Of a DNA stretch of 64,000 nucleotides, positions 46,595-57,971 are shown in pieces; position 1 is the stretch's first letter; each line of letters opens with the position of its first letter. Source of the stretch: Cliona cf. orientalis (lineage: Eukaryota; Porifera; Demospongiae; Clionaida; Clionaidae); NCBI GenBank assembly GCA_963930775.1, contig OZ005690.1, positions 5,192,225 through 5,256,224 of the forward strand, in the 5' to 3' direction. A model generated the notes under the pieces. The model had not been told where the DNA came from. It did not search any database and saw nothing but the letters and a program-made list of their open reading frames with translations. The translations under genes were made by a program, and so were the position numbers.

Positions 46595-47013
46595 AGGCAT
46601 TGTGTCATGCTATAAGCGCTGATTGCCTGCTAATTGAAGCCGCACTCGCCCACGCGGTAAATGAATACTGGGCGTGGTGGATGGCTGATAAGTTCGCGTG
46701 TACATTCAAATCTGCCCGCTGCATGAGGCTCGCTCTGCTGGGCGTTCGACTTTTTAGGCATCGTGTAGGCTCTCGATCCTATACTTATCAGTTCTCTTAC
46801 TCTTTAGCCGTCCATATAAACCGAAGATTGCAGGCTTCTCAACTCGACCATCGCGAATGTCTTCTGCGCTGCACGTGTTCGATCTCCGCGTACTTCCGTG
46901 GACTATACCATGATATTGGGCGTGCCCGTACTTCCTGTGCCCACTTTAATTGAATTTTTTAACTAATGAGCTCATTAAGAAGCAATTAGGCCTTATATAT
47001 GGACACAATGCCT
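46595..47013. mobile_element. 419-bp TTAA-flanked GC-rich MITE
   Basis: Perfect 12-bp inverted ends (AGGCATTGTGTC) are flanked by TTAA on both sides (46591-46594 and 47014-47017), a piggyBac-type signature. Like the 1010-bp array unit it is CpG-rich and carries GGGCGTG boxes, although the two do not share termini. An open frame (46600-46953) inside it has no domain. Confidence 0.7.
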
Positions 47014-47017
47014 TTAA

Positions 47018-47593
47018 ATTGTGTTTTGTGCCTGAATTTGTGTAGGAGAGCCGCTAATGAATGAGGAATTAAAAGGTGTCATGCACTTTTCCTCCAGATG
47101 CAAGCATTTTTGTTCATTCACATGAATCAAGAAAGACAAACTATGCATTAGTAATTAGCATACAACAGCAGCAACTGTGGTTGTACTATGAAAATTACTA
47201 TTGCTGAACTTATTGTTACGGCTAGTTGCTCTTTATTAATTCACATTAGCCAGTACTGAATTTACCCTATAGCAGCGGAGAGCCTTCACCGATCAACTGC
47301 AAACAGCTCTTGTCGTATTGTATATAATTGTCTGAGTGTTGCAGCTGAATTTAGTAGGTACTATATTATTATATATAGTATATAGTGTGTTATGTGTTAG
47401 ATCAGTGCCACTACTATGAGTATATAAGTTTATATAGGTATATAGTGGCTCTCTTATCAGCTAGAAAATGGTGGACAGTCCTTTAGTATAGCTTCGTCTG
47501 ATCTTCTGTGTTTTACTAAGGGTATATAATATAGTTGAAAAATTACATCAAGAAAGTTGAAGAACAAAATTAATAGAGATAGCTACGTACACA
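47018..47593. other. Upstream region of the beta-helix gene
   Basis: AT-rich, with TATATATAG repeats at about 47366-47450 that could serve as a promoter for the gene starting at 47594. No other gene seen. Confidence 0.35.
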
Positions 47594-50500
47594 ATGGCAC
47601 CACCATGTTCCCATTTAGCTGTCTATAAGTTAGTGGTCCTTATCTCACTAATAGCTCTGTGTCTAAACCTTCAACCCAGCCGGTGTGAAATTGTTTATGT
47701 TAGCCCGTCACTGCCATGTTTTGTTCAATCACAGCCCTGTCTCTCCCTTGATCAGCTGGTTACCAACAGTGGTTGGGTTGACTCCTACACAAGGCTGATC
47801 TTTTTGCCAGGAATTCACAGACTCAGGAGTAATTCAAAACTTTTTATTTCGAACATCAGCTTTCTACAGCTAACTTCAGAGTCTTCTTTCACAGAGTCTC
47901 AGAGTTCTATTGCCTGTGAGAATGATACAAGTGTCGACATTTATAATGTAAATCGTGTCTTGGTGAGTGGACTTAGCTTTTTCGGATGCAAATTCAGTGT
48001 TCATTTTGTCCAGCAACTCTTGATAGACAATTCCTCATTGCAAGGTGATGATAATAGTGAAACAGCACTTCAACTCGTTGTCACTAATGCATACATTATC
48101 AATAGCTCATTTCTTTTTAACAGAGTTGGAACATGTGCGCCAACTCATACTACTTATACTGGCCTTATGCTAGTTGGTGGAGCAATTTTAGCAGTAGGGC
48201 TAAGTGGAAACAAAAGAAATAATATCACAATCACTGGAAGTAGGTTTGAAAGCAATGGTGCCGAAAGGGGTGGAGCTATATTTGCACAGAACTGTAAAGT
48301 GACAATATTTAATACCAGCTTCATTGACAACCACGCTTCAGCAGCTAATGCTAGTTTCAAAGAAATGCTTTGTGATAAACATGCTTTTGCCATGCAAGAA
48401 ATAATTAATACTCTTGTCACAAGTTTTAAGTTCAATGCTCCTGGCAATATTTCCTACAGTGATGGAGGTGCCATTGCATCGGTGAATAGTGATTTAGGCA
48501 TAGACAGCTGTATTTTTGTAAATAGTAGCAGTGGCACAGGTGGAGGTGCACTGGATGTACAGAGTACTAGTGAAGGTTGCACTGTGCACGTAAACAACAG
48601 CACTTTCTATAACTGCTACGCAAACAACCATGGAGGAGTCTTAGCAGCGCTTCCTAACATGTTCATTATTGTTGAAAACTGTACGATTAACAACAGCAGA
48701 GCTTACTATGGCGGGTTTGCATTCCTGTGGAATAGCAATTTGATTATCAAAAAAAAGTATTCTAAGAAACAACACAGCAATGTGGGCTGGGGGAGTCATA
48801 AAAGTGATTAAAGGTGGTGTCTTGAAATTATCATCAAGTCAATTCATTGCCAACAAGGCAAGATATGGCGGTGTGTTGTTAGTAGAACAAGCAGAAGTGT
48901 TACAGTATATCGAAGGGAACAACACATTGTTTGCAATGAATATTGCAAAAAACTTAGGTGGAGGAATATACAGCTCTCAAGCCATTCTCAAAATTAGTTG
49001 AATCTGCATCTTCAGAGACAACCAAGCTATTGCAGGTGGAGCTATTAACGCTGACAAGTCTAGCCAGATTAACATACACGATGAGGTAACACTTGCACAC
49101 AATGTAGCCAACAACACGGGTGGTGGTCTCGACCTCTCCCACAGCATATTAAAGTGTTATGAGGGGAGCACACTTAGAGTGACTGGCAACAGAGCAAACC
49201 ATTCGGGAGGAGGCATGCATGTGACTAACTCATTTGTTACCATCTATCATGATAGAGGTGCACCAATCGGATCGTCTATTCATTTTGTCAACAATGTTGC
49301 ACAAAATGGTGGTGGACTTTCTCTAGAGACATTTGCTCAGCTGCCTATATACAAAACTGGTCAGGTACTATTTGGCAACTCTAGACCAGTGTACTTTGAC
49401 TCCAATTCAGCAGATAAGGGCCAAGCCATTTATATTGTCGACGAAACATACTTTGATACATGTTTAAACACCTATCCTAACAATATGTGCTTTCTTCAAG
49501 TACTATCCTCAGAATTTACTGACAACAACCATTACGACTTGATGAGTATAGAATTTACAAAAAACAATAACAATTCTCTAACTGACAGGCCTGCATTAAT
49601 CTATGGAGGGCTTCTGGACCGGTGTGCAGTCGATGATATTTCTGAATTTAACGAAGTGAACTGGCCAAAAGTAAGAAATATTGATGGAGTAGCATTCTTG
49701 AAGCTCGTCAGCAATCTAAACTCAACTGATGGCATTGCCTCTGCACCTGTTCGGCTGTGTTTTTGTTCTCTGTTTGATGATGAGCCGAACTGCGGCTATG
49801 CTCTGCCTCAGATAAATGTCACAAAAGGAGAGAGATTCAACATTTCTCTGGTAGCAGTCGATCAAATCAATCATACAGTCGAGAATGTAGTTATTTACAG
49901 CTCTCTTGGTAGTCCACAAAGTGGCTTGGGTTATGGTCAGATGGCACAAATGACAGGAAATGCATGCACAAGCTTATATTTTACCGTTTCGTCACCACAT
50001 TCCCAAGAAGAATTGATCCTGTATGCCAACGGTCCATGTAGAAATGTAAGTCTGTCACAAAGTAGAGTTAGAGTTACTTTTCAACCTTGCACATGTGCTA
50101 AAATTGGTTTTCAATCAAAGTACAATGAACCAGAGGCAATCAGTTGTGAGTGTATATGCGACTCAAGGCTTTACCCTTAAATCACAGGAGATAAATGTAA
50201 CTATCAAACTGGATCACTTGAAATGAGGGGTAACTTTTGGATCACATATGTATATAGTACAAATGCTTCCTCTAGTGGTTATGTGATTTACCCTCACTGC
50301 CCACTTGATTACTGCCGTCCCAACGTCTCTGTAAATTTAAACAAAGCTAATGGATCTGATGACTCACAGTGTGCAAACAACCGCTCTGGAACTCTTTGTG
50401 GTGCTTGTAAACCTGGCCTAAGCCTGTCTCTTGGAAGCTCGCGATGCATTCAGTGCTCTTCAGAGTGGCATAAGACATTTCCAGCAATGCTAGCTATTGC

Positions 50501-51797
50501 ATTAGTTGTTGGTATACTTCTTGTAGCATTGATCTTGGTGTTCAATTTGACAGTAGCTGTTGGAACACTCAATGCTCTCATCTTCTATGCCAACATCTTA
50601 GGTGCTAATGGAGGTACACTCATGTCTTCTTCATCAAATAAATTTCCATCTCTATTTATATCATGGCTGAATCTAGAAGTAGGCTTTGATGTTTGTTTCT
50701 TTGAAGGAATGGACACTTATTCGAAGACGTGGCTACAACTGGCCTTTCCTTCATACGTCATTTGCCTTGTAGTTGTAATAATCATTGTAAGTGACAAGTC
50801 AGTGAAGTTCTCCCAACTGCTGGCAAAGAGGAACCCAGTAGCAACTCTGGCCACTCTCATTCTCCTCTCCTACACAATGTTTCTCAGAACCACCATTGCC
50901 GTGCTGTCGTTTGCCAAGTTAAACTACCCAGATGGCTCTGCTAGGTGGGTATGGCTTCACGATGGCACTGTGGAATATTTGAATGGAAAGCACATAGCCC
51001 TGTTTCTGGCAGCAATCGTGATCCTCTTTGTAGGTGTGGTGTTCACATCTCTTATCTTCTTTTGGCCTTGGTTGCTGCATTGCCAGAACGTGTTTATTTT
51101 CAGATGGGCAAGATCTCTAAAACTGCACCATTTCATGGCACCTTACCACGCACCTTACAATGTCAACCGCCGATACTGGACTGGATTGTTGCTATTTACA
51201 AGAGTCTCTCTTTACCTTGTCTTTGCACTGAATACACGTAGTGATCCTGGTGTGAACCTACTAGCAATCACCATTTTAACCAGTTCCATCATGTTCCTGA
51301 GAGCGCGCGTCGGCAGGATTTATTTAAACAATGTCACAGATTGGATAGAAATGATGTGTTATTCAAATGCTGCTATCTTTAGTGCAGTACAGCTGTACTT
51401 ACTGAAAGCTGGTAATAAGCAAGCCATTGATGCAGCAGCATATGTCAATGGAGCCATCATACTGGTACTCTTCGTGATTGCCATTCTTTATCACATGTGG
51501 AGAGTGTGTGGTGCTAAAAAGTGCCAAAAGGAAAACAATACTAGACCTGAACGAGAGTTAATATCTGAAGTGAATGTGAAGACTCTTTCTGATTATCCAC
51601 CAACAAAATGTGCAACTGTCACACCTACTTTCTCTGTTGTTGAAGGTCCAGGACATAGTGGTGTACGACTAGCACCAGCTATGAACGCTGATAGTACTAA
51701 ACAAGCTCATGCTCATAAGTCAGTTAAGCCCATCGATATCGATTCGGATGATAATGTCTCGATAGACAGTGATACACCTCTTCTGGACAAGAGTTAA
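47594..51797 (+). pseudogene. Secreted beta-helix ectodomain plus multi-span membrane protein, broken
   Basis: Intronless, about 1400 codons. The ATG at 47594 begins a signal peptide (hydrophobic residues ~10-28). Next comes a long Asn-rich ectodomain of repeating short strands with GGAI/GGGL turns, CxVxNSSF-type patterns and many N-glycosylation sites, the look of a right-handed parallel beta-helix as in polymorphic outer-membrane-type repeats. After about 50390 a Cys-rich module (GTLCGACKPGL, CIQCSSEW) leads into eight to ten hydrophobic spans and a polar tail (51540-51797) with acidic Ser residues. Lesions: an extra A in the A8 run at 48749-48756 shifts the frame, TGA at 48999-49001, TAA at 50178-50180; the reading frame is the same on both sides of the stops. 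The layout suggests a cell-surface receptor or adhesion protein; function is unknown. The fragment at 53670 is a paralogue. Confidence 0.7.
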
Positions 51798-53669
51798 CAA
51801 TCCTTTTGTCAGGACACACTTATCACACAATTAAGAGTGATACTGTAGATCTAGATGTTAGACAACTCATGAACATATTATAGTTGTTATTGTTGTGCAC
51901 ATGTATAGAGTTATTCATAGTATTGTACATGTAATAGCTGTATCACATTATTAATTATTATTGCATGGCTACTTCTGTTTAATAATAATTCTACTTAGTT
52001 TCCTCATGCTGTTAAAGTGTGTGTGTATGTGTGTGTGTGTGTGTGTACACGTGTTTTTATAACAAAATTAATAGTTTGTGCTAACTTGCTGCTAGTTTTA
52101 GTACCTTAGTAACTTGTAATAATTATAATAATAATAATAATATTATTATTAATCTCTTTTCTGTCAACTTCCTGCCTTCTACTTTTAATAACTTAAAACA
52201 AAGGTTTTTTTTTACAAATTTTTTTTTACAATTTTTTTTTAGAATTTTTTTTCGTAGTGTGCTCATGTAGGGGAGATCCAAATGATGTAATGTAAAATAT
52301 AATAGCACTAACGCATAATATTTGTGTATTAAATAGTACAAAGTGATTAATAGAGAGGGTATGTTATTGTTAAGACAGTGAGATAATGTAACAGTAGGAC
52401 AGCGGGACAGTAAGACAGTGAGACAATAAGACTATATGAATATTATTAAAATTTTGTTAGCAAAATTTTGTGTAATAATAATAATATTTTCATCAAATTC
52501 AAGTGCAGGCTGTTTATTCGCTGCATAAATTAGTACAGGTAAACTATAATCGTCACATTACGCAAAATGAAACAATTTGCAAATTATGGTACATTATCCA
52601 GTGAACTGCCACGAAGCAGCATATGTATCAACGTGACCATGCATGCCACACCTCTCTGAAGATCCTAATAATGCAGGGTTCTATCTATAGCTATGGTGGG
52701 GAGGGGTGCAGGAGGAATTCCCCCCCCCCCCCCCCCCCCCCCAAAGCACCAAGCTTCTCCCCCAAAAGAACAGAAAAAAAAGAGGGAGGAGGTGGGGAAC
52801 GTATATTAGCTATTTGGGTGCTATATATGATAATACATATAAAATAGCATTCCTCTAAATTAATGTAAATTAACATCAAAGAGTATACTAAAACCCACAA
52901 ATACCTATTAATGATTGAATTTGGAAGAGGGGACTGTGCTTGAAAGTGCCACGCCCCCTTCCGCCCCAAACCAAAATTTCTAAATATAAGTCACATCAAC
53001 ACCTCCATATGGGACTTTCCCTACACTGAAAATCTCCCAGCAAGTCACACCATAAGCCCTCCGTAAGTTAACTTATCAACAATATGTTTCAAGATTCAGG
53101 GAACTTAGTCAAAATTGGGTTTGACCACTATCATAATGGTTATTAGTCCTTCATTATTGATGATGTTCTAATCGTGACTAGCAACACTCCTGTAATTCTG
53201 CTAATTTAAACGTGGGATGCAAATGACCATGGCAGGCTGCATGTACGGTACATTGAACAGTCATGCACTGTAGCTACTGAACTATGATATATACCATTAA
53301 GTACAACATTCTTACAGCATTGTAACAATCATCACTAACTAGTACAAAATTTAATAATACTGTTACAATAGGCTAGGCCAGGTAACTAGAGCCTTTCTGA
53401 CTAAATAATTAGTGGCAATTATTGTATACAACCAAATTTGGGGAAAGGATGCTTTTGACAAGAATATCGTTAGATAGAACACGTACCATTTGATGTGACT
53501 TAGTACAATAGTTACGCCTCCTGATTTGTATCACACTCCTTAGCTGTTACTAGGTCCTGTAAACAAATATCTGTGTGTGTAACTTCATTGTTGGTTGCTT
53601 GATTAGAAACCAGGTTTTCATTTTGTGATTTCTCACTTCACCCATTGCCTGTGATTCTGAGAACACATT
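51798..53669. other. Intergenic, simple repeats
   Basis: (GT)n at 52017-52047, (AAT)n at 52118-52152, an imperfect AGACAGTG-type minisatellite at 52371-52432, and a 23-base poly-C at 52720-52742 beside GGAGGGG. Open frames around the poly-C are artefacts. No gene seen. Confidence 0.55.
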
Positions 53670-54018
53670 AATTCAATTGCTCTTGTCTTTAGGTCCCGGA
53701 ATTTCCTCATCGACATTATTTTTTGAAGTATTGATAAAATTTAATAATAACCATGATGAAAATAATGGGAGTGACAACGATTGATGCACATGTAGTCTGT
53801 GCGATATTAAGAGAGCATAAAACATGACGACTGAAAGAATTGCTAAATTTGAAAGAAGTGCTATTTCAAGTGCATTATGCAACCAGTCTTTGTACACTCC
53901 CATATTATACAAAGCATATGCAAGTAGTATAACTGTTATAGCAGCAACAACTATTAGAGTGACTGATGGATTATTGCTTACATTAAAAGCCACTGTGACC
54001 GTTACTGTAACTCAAGTA
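53670..54018 (-). pseudogene. Fragment of a paralogous multi-span membrane protein
   Basis: The minus-strand frame has three hydrophobic spans separated by YNMGVYKDWLHNALE, aligning in pattern with the end of the membrane domain of the 47594-51797 gene (NLLAITIL..., YLNNVTDWIEMM..., then a final span). It lacks a start and everything upstream, and a MITE begins where it is cut off. It is a truncated relic of the same family in opposite orientation. Confidence 0.55.
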
Positions 54019-54286
54019 AGGCCAAATAAAATTGAATATTAGTTTCTCATCCCCGCCCGCCTCTAGTTTTTCCTCTGCCTGACCATATTTTAATTCATGA
54101 ATATCATTAAAACTATCATTAAAAAATGCGCGAGGCATTACGTCATAGACTCGCCCATTTTTTAATGAAATTCATGATGACATTTAATGATATTCATGAT
54201 AAAAAATAAAATAAAAAGCCACCCTCCCGCCTGGGGAAATTCCTGAACATAGGATGAGAAACTAATAATCAATTTTGCTTGGCCTA
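54018..54286. mobile_element. 269-bp MITE with ~35-bp inverted ends
   Basis: GGCCAAATAAAATTGA...TTAGTTTCTCATCC (54021-54053) is matched in inversion by 54252-54284. The interior is itself palindromic around TTAATGA/TCATTAA strings. No ORF; target duplication unclear. Confidence 0.6.
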
Positions 54287-54289
54287 AGG

Positions 54290-54779
54290 AGATGCACCCG
54301 GTCCAGTAGCGATACTTGGATCTATAAGGCTCGATCACTGCATGTAGATGTCGAAGAATGGTGTAAGACTTTAGATCCAAAATGTCAAATTAAGTTTAAG
54401 GTATCCCTGCATGTATTAATAATATTATAGTTTAATTTTTAACAATCTGTGTATGTTCATTGGATCAACTTTATTTGAATTCACATAAGAGAGCTTTGTT
54501 CCTAAACTAATAATACTGAATGTTCAAGAATGAACTACAAACATTTCATAATCATGAATATTATTATGTAAACAGCCAATTGGAATGCATACGCACATGT
54601 AGCTCGTACACACAATAATTGTACATACACAGCTTAACAGTTATGCATGAGAGATCAGACTCTGCTGGGTGATTGAACATACTTATGCCACCAGACACGA
54701 TATAGCTAAAGTATTGAGAATGCAACTGTCAGCCGGTTTATAGCAGTTTGGTTAACAAAAAAAACTATCACTACTACTA
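54290..54779. other. Intergenic, nothing recognised
   Basis: AT-rich sequence without coding features, up to the start of Penelope homology. Confidence 0.4.
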
Positions 54780-55780
54780 CTCTACTCAAATGATAAGAAG
54801 CGCTCAAGTCCAGTATCGGTTGAGGATGAGGTTGAGCCTTTACTCAACCATCTCAACAGTGTACGCCCCACCATCAAGTTCACCATGGAGCTGGAGAGGG
54901 ACGGCTCCCTTCCCTTCCTCGATACCAAGCTAACACGAAAGGAGGGGGGGCGCTCTGGACGTGACTGTTTTCAGGAAACCTACACACACAGACAGGTACC
55001 TGCACTTTAGCTCCCACCACCCAGCAAGTGCAAAGAGGGCAGCCGTCAGGAGTCTCTTCGACAGGGCCAGGAACGTCACTCTATATATGGAAGGAGAACC
55101 TGCGAGAGGAAGAAGAACACCTCACCACCACTTTCAAACAGAACAGTTATCCCTTAATTACCCTTCATCCGTGCCATATCCTCTTCCTTGCAGGAACCAT
55201 CAACGCCGCTGGAGGAGTAGCTAGTTGGATGAGGAACCAGACGACAATGGATCCCAGGAGGATGAGAGGAAACCACCACTGGCAGACATCCCATACGTAG
55301 CTAAGCGGTGTGAGTGAGCGGATCAGGAAGGCCTGTGAGAAATTCGACCTACGGGTTGTCTCAGTCAAATCGGGCCCAACTCTCCGCTCACTGCTCACCA
55401 AAGTGAAGGACCCCCTCCCCAAGGAGAAACTGGCAGGTGTGGTCTACCGGATCCCCTGCCAGTGTGGTAAGGTGTAGCTACGTTGGGGAAACACAGAGGC
55501 GCCTAGAGACGCGAGTCAGAGAGCATCGGGACGCATGCAACAAGGGGGACACGTGGAAGAGTCTGCCATAGCCGAGCACCAATGGGACTAGCAACACCAA
55601 GTGGATTGGGACGCAACCAGAGTGCTGAACAGGGCCGCCAGACCTGTCCAGCTAAAGGTAAAGGAAGCCTTGCACATCGAGAAGACCCCGGCAAACAACA
55701 GGCTTAATCGAGACGAGCTACCAGGCTGTTGGATCGCGACGATGAAGAAACTAGGGGGCGGGGACAACCGCGCTATGGCG
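54780..55780 (+). pseudogene. Penelope-like retroelement, 3' part (RT end and GIY-YIG)
   Basis: Read across shifted frames. First come the C-terminal RT motifs of Penelope elements: [29 protein letters not shown], then [19 protein letters not shown]. Next a basic connector leads to VVYRIPCQCGK, YVGETQRRLETRVREHRDACNKGD, the Penelope GIY-YIG endonuclease with its Cys-containing lead-in, ending in RLNRDELPG. Frame changes occur near 54950 and 55070-55200, with an in-frame stop near 55474, so it is dead. The GIY-YIG domain nicks target DNA for target-primed reverse transcription. GC-rich compared with its neighbours. Confidence 0.75.
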
Positions 55781-55870
55781 CTTCACCCTCTGCACTGCAC
55801 CCGGCCGCATCGCGAGCGCAGTAGCCACGCCTATAAGAGCACCAGCTTTTCGCACCTTGCTTCACTTTTG

Positions 55871-55910
55871 CCCTGAGGATGACTAGAGCATCTAGTCGAA
55901 ACGTCGGAAA
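55871..55910 (+). ncRNA. Hammerhead-like motif at the 3' end of the Penelope copy
   Basis: CTGAGGA (55873-55879) is followed by a hairpin (GACTAG, loop AGCAT, CTAGTC) and then CGAAAC. That is close to the hammerhead core CUGANGA, stem II, GAAA. One extra unpaired T sits before stem II. Penelope terminal repeats are known to carry hammerhead ribozymes, so position supports the call; activity is doubtful. Confidence 0.35.
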
Positions 55911-56928
55911 GTTTTACCAAACAGTTAAGTTGTCCGAAAAGAAGATTCTTTTTTATTCATCGGTTCTTATGCCTGTATGGTCCTGTGTATACATCAAAAA
56001 TTAATGGTGGCATGCAAACTTGTACACCCAAACAAGGGACGATAGTGAGAAATTCTTTGGAGCCACTGAGTAGCTACTCACTAGAGAGAGAGTGAAAGGA
56101 ATCGATACTAAGATGAGTAGTAAAAGTAGTGACATTGTAATGAATATATTTTATAAGGGGATGTGTTTTCCGTTGAGAAAATCTAGCTACATTACCGTAC
56201 TCTTTTCTTAAAGCCATCAGGGTAAGTGAGAATAGTATAAGAAAATGCCGTGGCCACTGCTCTAAAATCTTTGAATAGGAAAAAAAAAACAAAAATGTAA
56301 GGACATGAACACCATTAGCTATTAGAAATTAGCTATATATTATCCTGGACGCTATAGCTAGCAGATAAGCGGCTGATAACAATGATAATCAATCAGATAT
56401 TAATGGAGTGGGAAAAACAAGCTGGAGCCATGTTCTGGCATATGCATCAAGACCATTGTAGAAGCAAGTCTCTATGCCTAGATCGAGGTTTAGCCATGCT
56501 ATGAATACATTAATGAAGTACTGAAGTCTGGAGGGAAGTAGCTACGTATACTGTTTGACTAGCTCGGATAATATTTGCATAAAAGAGACCATGAGGTTTA
56601 TAGGAGTAGTAGAAACACAGTGAGCATTAGTTCTGCAAGGATAATACTAGAGGAAAAAGTGCAAAGAATTTGAATATTCCTGCACCTTGACGTTCCGAAT
56701 ACTAAGTCTTGACTGAAGTTTCTTGCACATGATCCACAAAAAACCCCTGAACGTCTAAAAGCACAATGTCATTGATCATCTGGCAATTCCAAACTAAAAC
56801 ACAATGAGTTGTTTTCTGTCATTAAGCAATAATCTAAGGACAGTGATCATGAATGATAATGTACATCTGTATAAACAGATACAGGTAGCTATGTGTTCAA
56901 ATGTTAATGATATGCACAGTGAGATTGA

Positions 56929-57193
56929 GAGATATGACAGCCATGCATGCTACTTGATACCCATAGTCATGTAGCAGTGAGAATTCTGGCACTCCATGCC
57001 TTCATTAAGATGAAGTGCTTAGTCTTAATTAAATGATTGGAAATATTGACATAACATAGCCCCGACTGTGGGTAGCCCTCTTTCAATTTAACCCCATGCT
57101 TTAATACCTGATTGATCTAGCAACAACAAAAAAGCGCCACAACAAACTTCTGAATCAATTCATCAGCCCATAATATCATAAAGAGGCCAGAAT
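56929..57193 (+). repeat. Direct repeat, copy 1
   Basis: 265 bp beginning GAGATATGACAGCC and ending GAGGCCAGAAT, repeated 538 bp downstream with only a few substitutions. Confidence 0.8.
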
Positions 57194-57405
57194 TGATATC
57201 TATATTATAGGCATCTGATTCTACAGTGAATGGCATTGTGAGCACTGGTAGATCAAATGATTTTCGTGTCCACCACAGACAGAGAAAACCGGTTGCTTTA
57301 AATTAACTCTTGCTGCACGTGTGTGAGCAACTTTTGTTAGCTATAATTATAATAATAATAATATTATTATTATTACAAGCACGCATAGCTAATGATTTAT
57401 TTCAC

Positions 57406-57410
<5 letters not shown>

Positions 57411-57439
<29 letters not shown>
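57411..57439. repeat. (CA)n microsatellite
   Basis: About 14 CA units in the spacer between the two 265-bp copies. Confidence 0.85.
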
Positions 57440-57440
<1 letters not shown>

Positions 57441-57466
57441 CAACCCGATTCCTTCCTGTAGATTGT

Positions 57467-57731
57467 GAGATATGACAGCCATGCATGTTACTTGATACCC
57501 ATAGTCATGTAGCAGTGAGAATTCTGGAACTCCATGCCTTCATTAAGATGAAGTGCTTAGTCTTAATTAAATGATTGGAAGTATTGACATAACATAGCCC
57601 CGACTGTGGGTAGCCCTCTTTCAATTTAACCCCAAGCTTTAATACCTGATTGATCTAGCAACAACAAAAGAGCTCCACAACAAACTTCTGAATCCATTCA
57701 TCAGCCCATAATATCATAAAGAGGCCAGAAT
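57467..57731 (+). repeat. Direct repeat, copy 2
   Basis: Second copy of 56929-57193. The pair could be short LTR-like ends of a 0.8-kb element or a simple segmental duplication; no TG...CA ends are seen. Confidence 0.8.
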
Positions 57732-57971
57732 ATGATTATCCCCAGACATGAGCCTACTGGAGGATGCCATACAGACAACTAAAAACACAATCTCCCACGC
57801 AAAACACTTTCTTTAGCCCAATCTATTAATCTACTACTGATACGTACAAATACACTCTGTTTCGTACATCAATTAATTTTAATTTTATGTTCCAGTGACG
57901 TGCTCTTTATGTAGCCCACTTTGCGCATGCGCATAAATGGCCATGCACTTTGAACCTCAGGCTCAAACAAG

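Larger units (their letters stand above)
55911..57971. other. Intergenic with a 265-bp direct duplication
   Basis: No gene supported. It contains the duplication 56929-57193/57467-57731, an AAT/ATT palindrome around 57345-57376 and a (CA)n tract at 57411-57439. Confidence 0.5.

Noticed and set aside
46600..46953. 117-codon ORF inside the 419-bp MITE
   Set aside because: It lies wholly within a non-autonomous TTAA element, is GC-driven and has no domain match.
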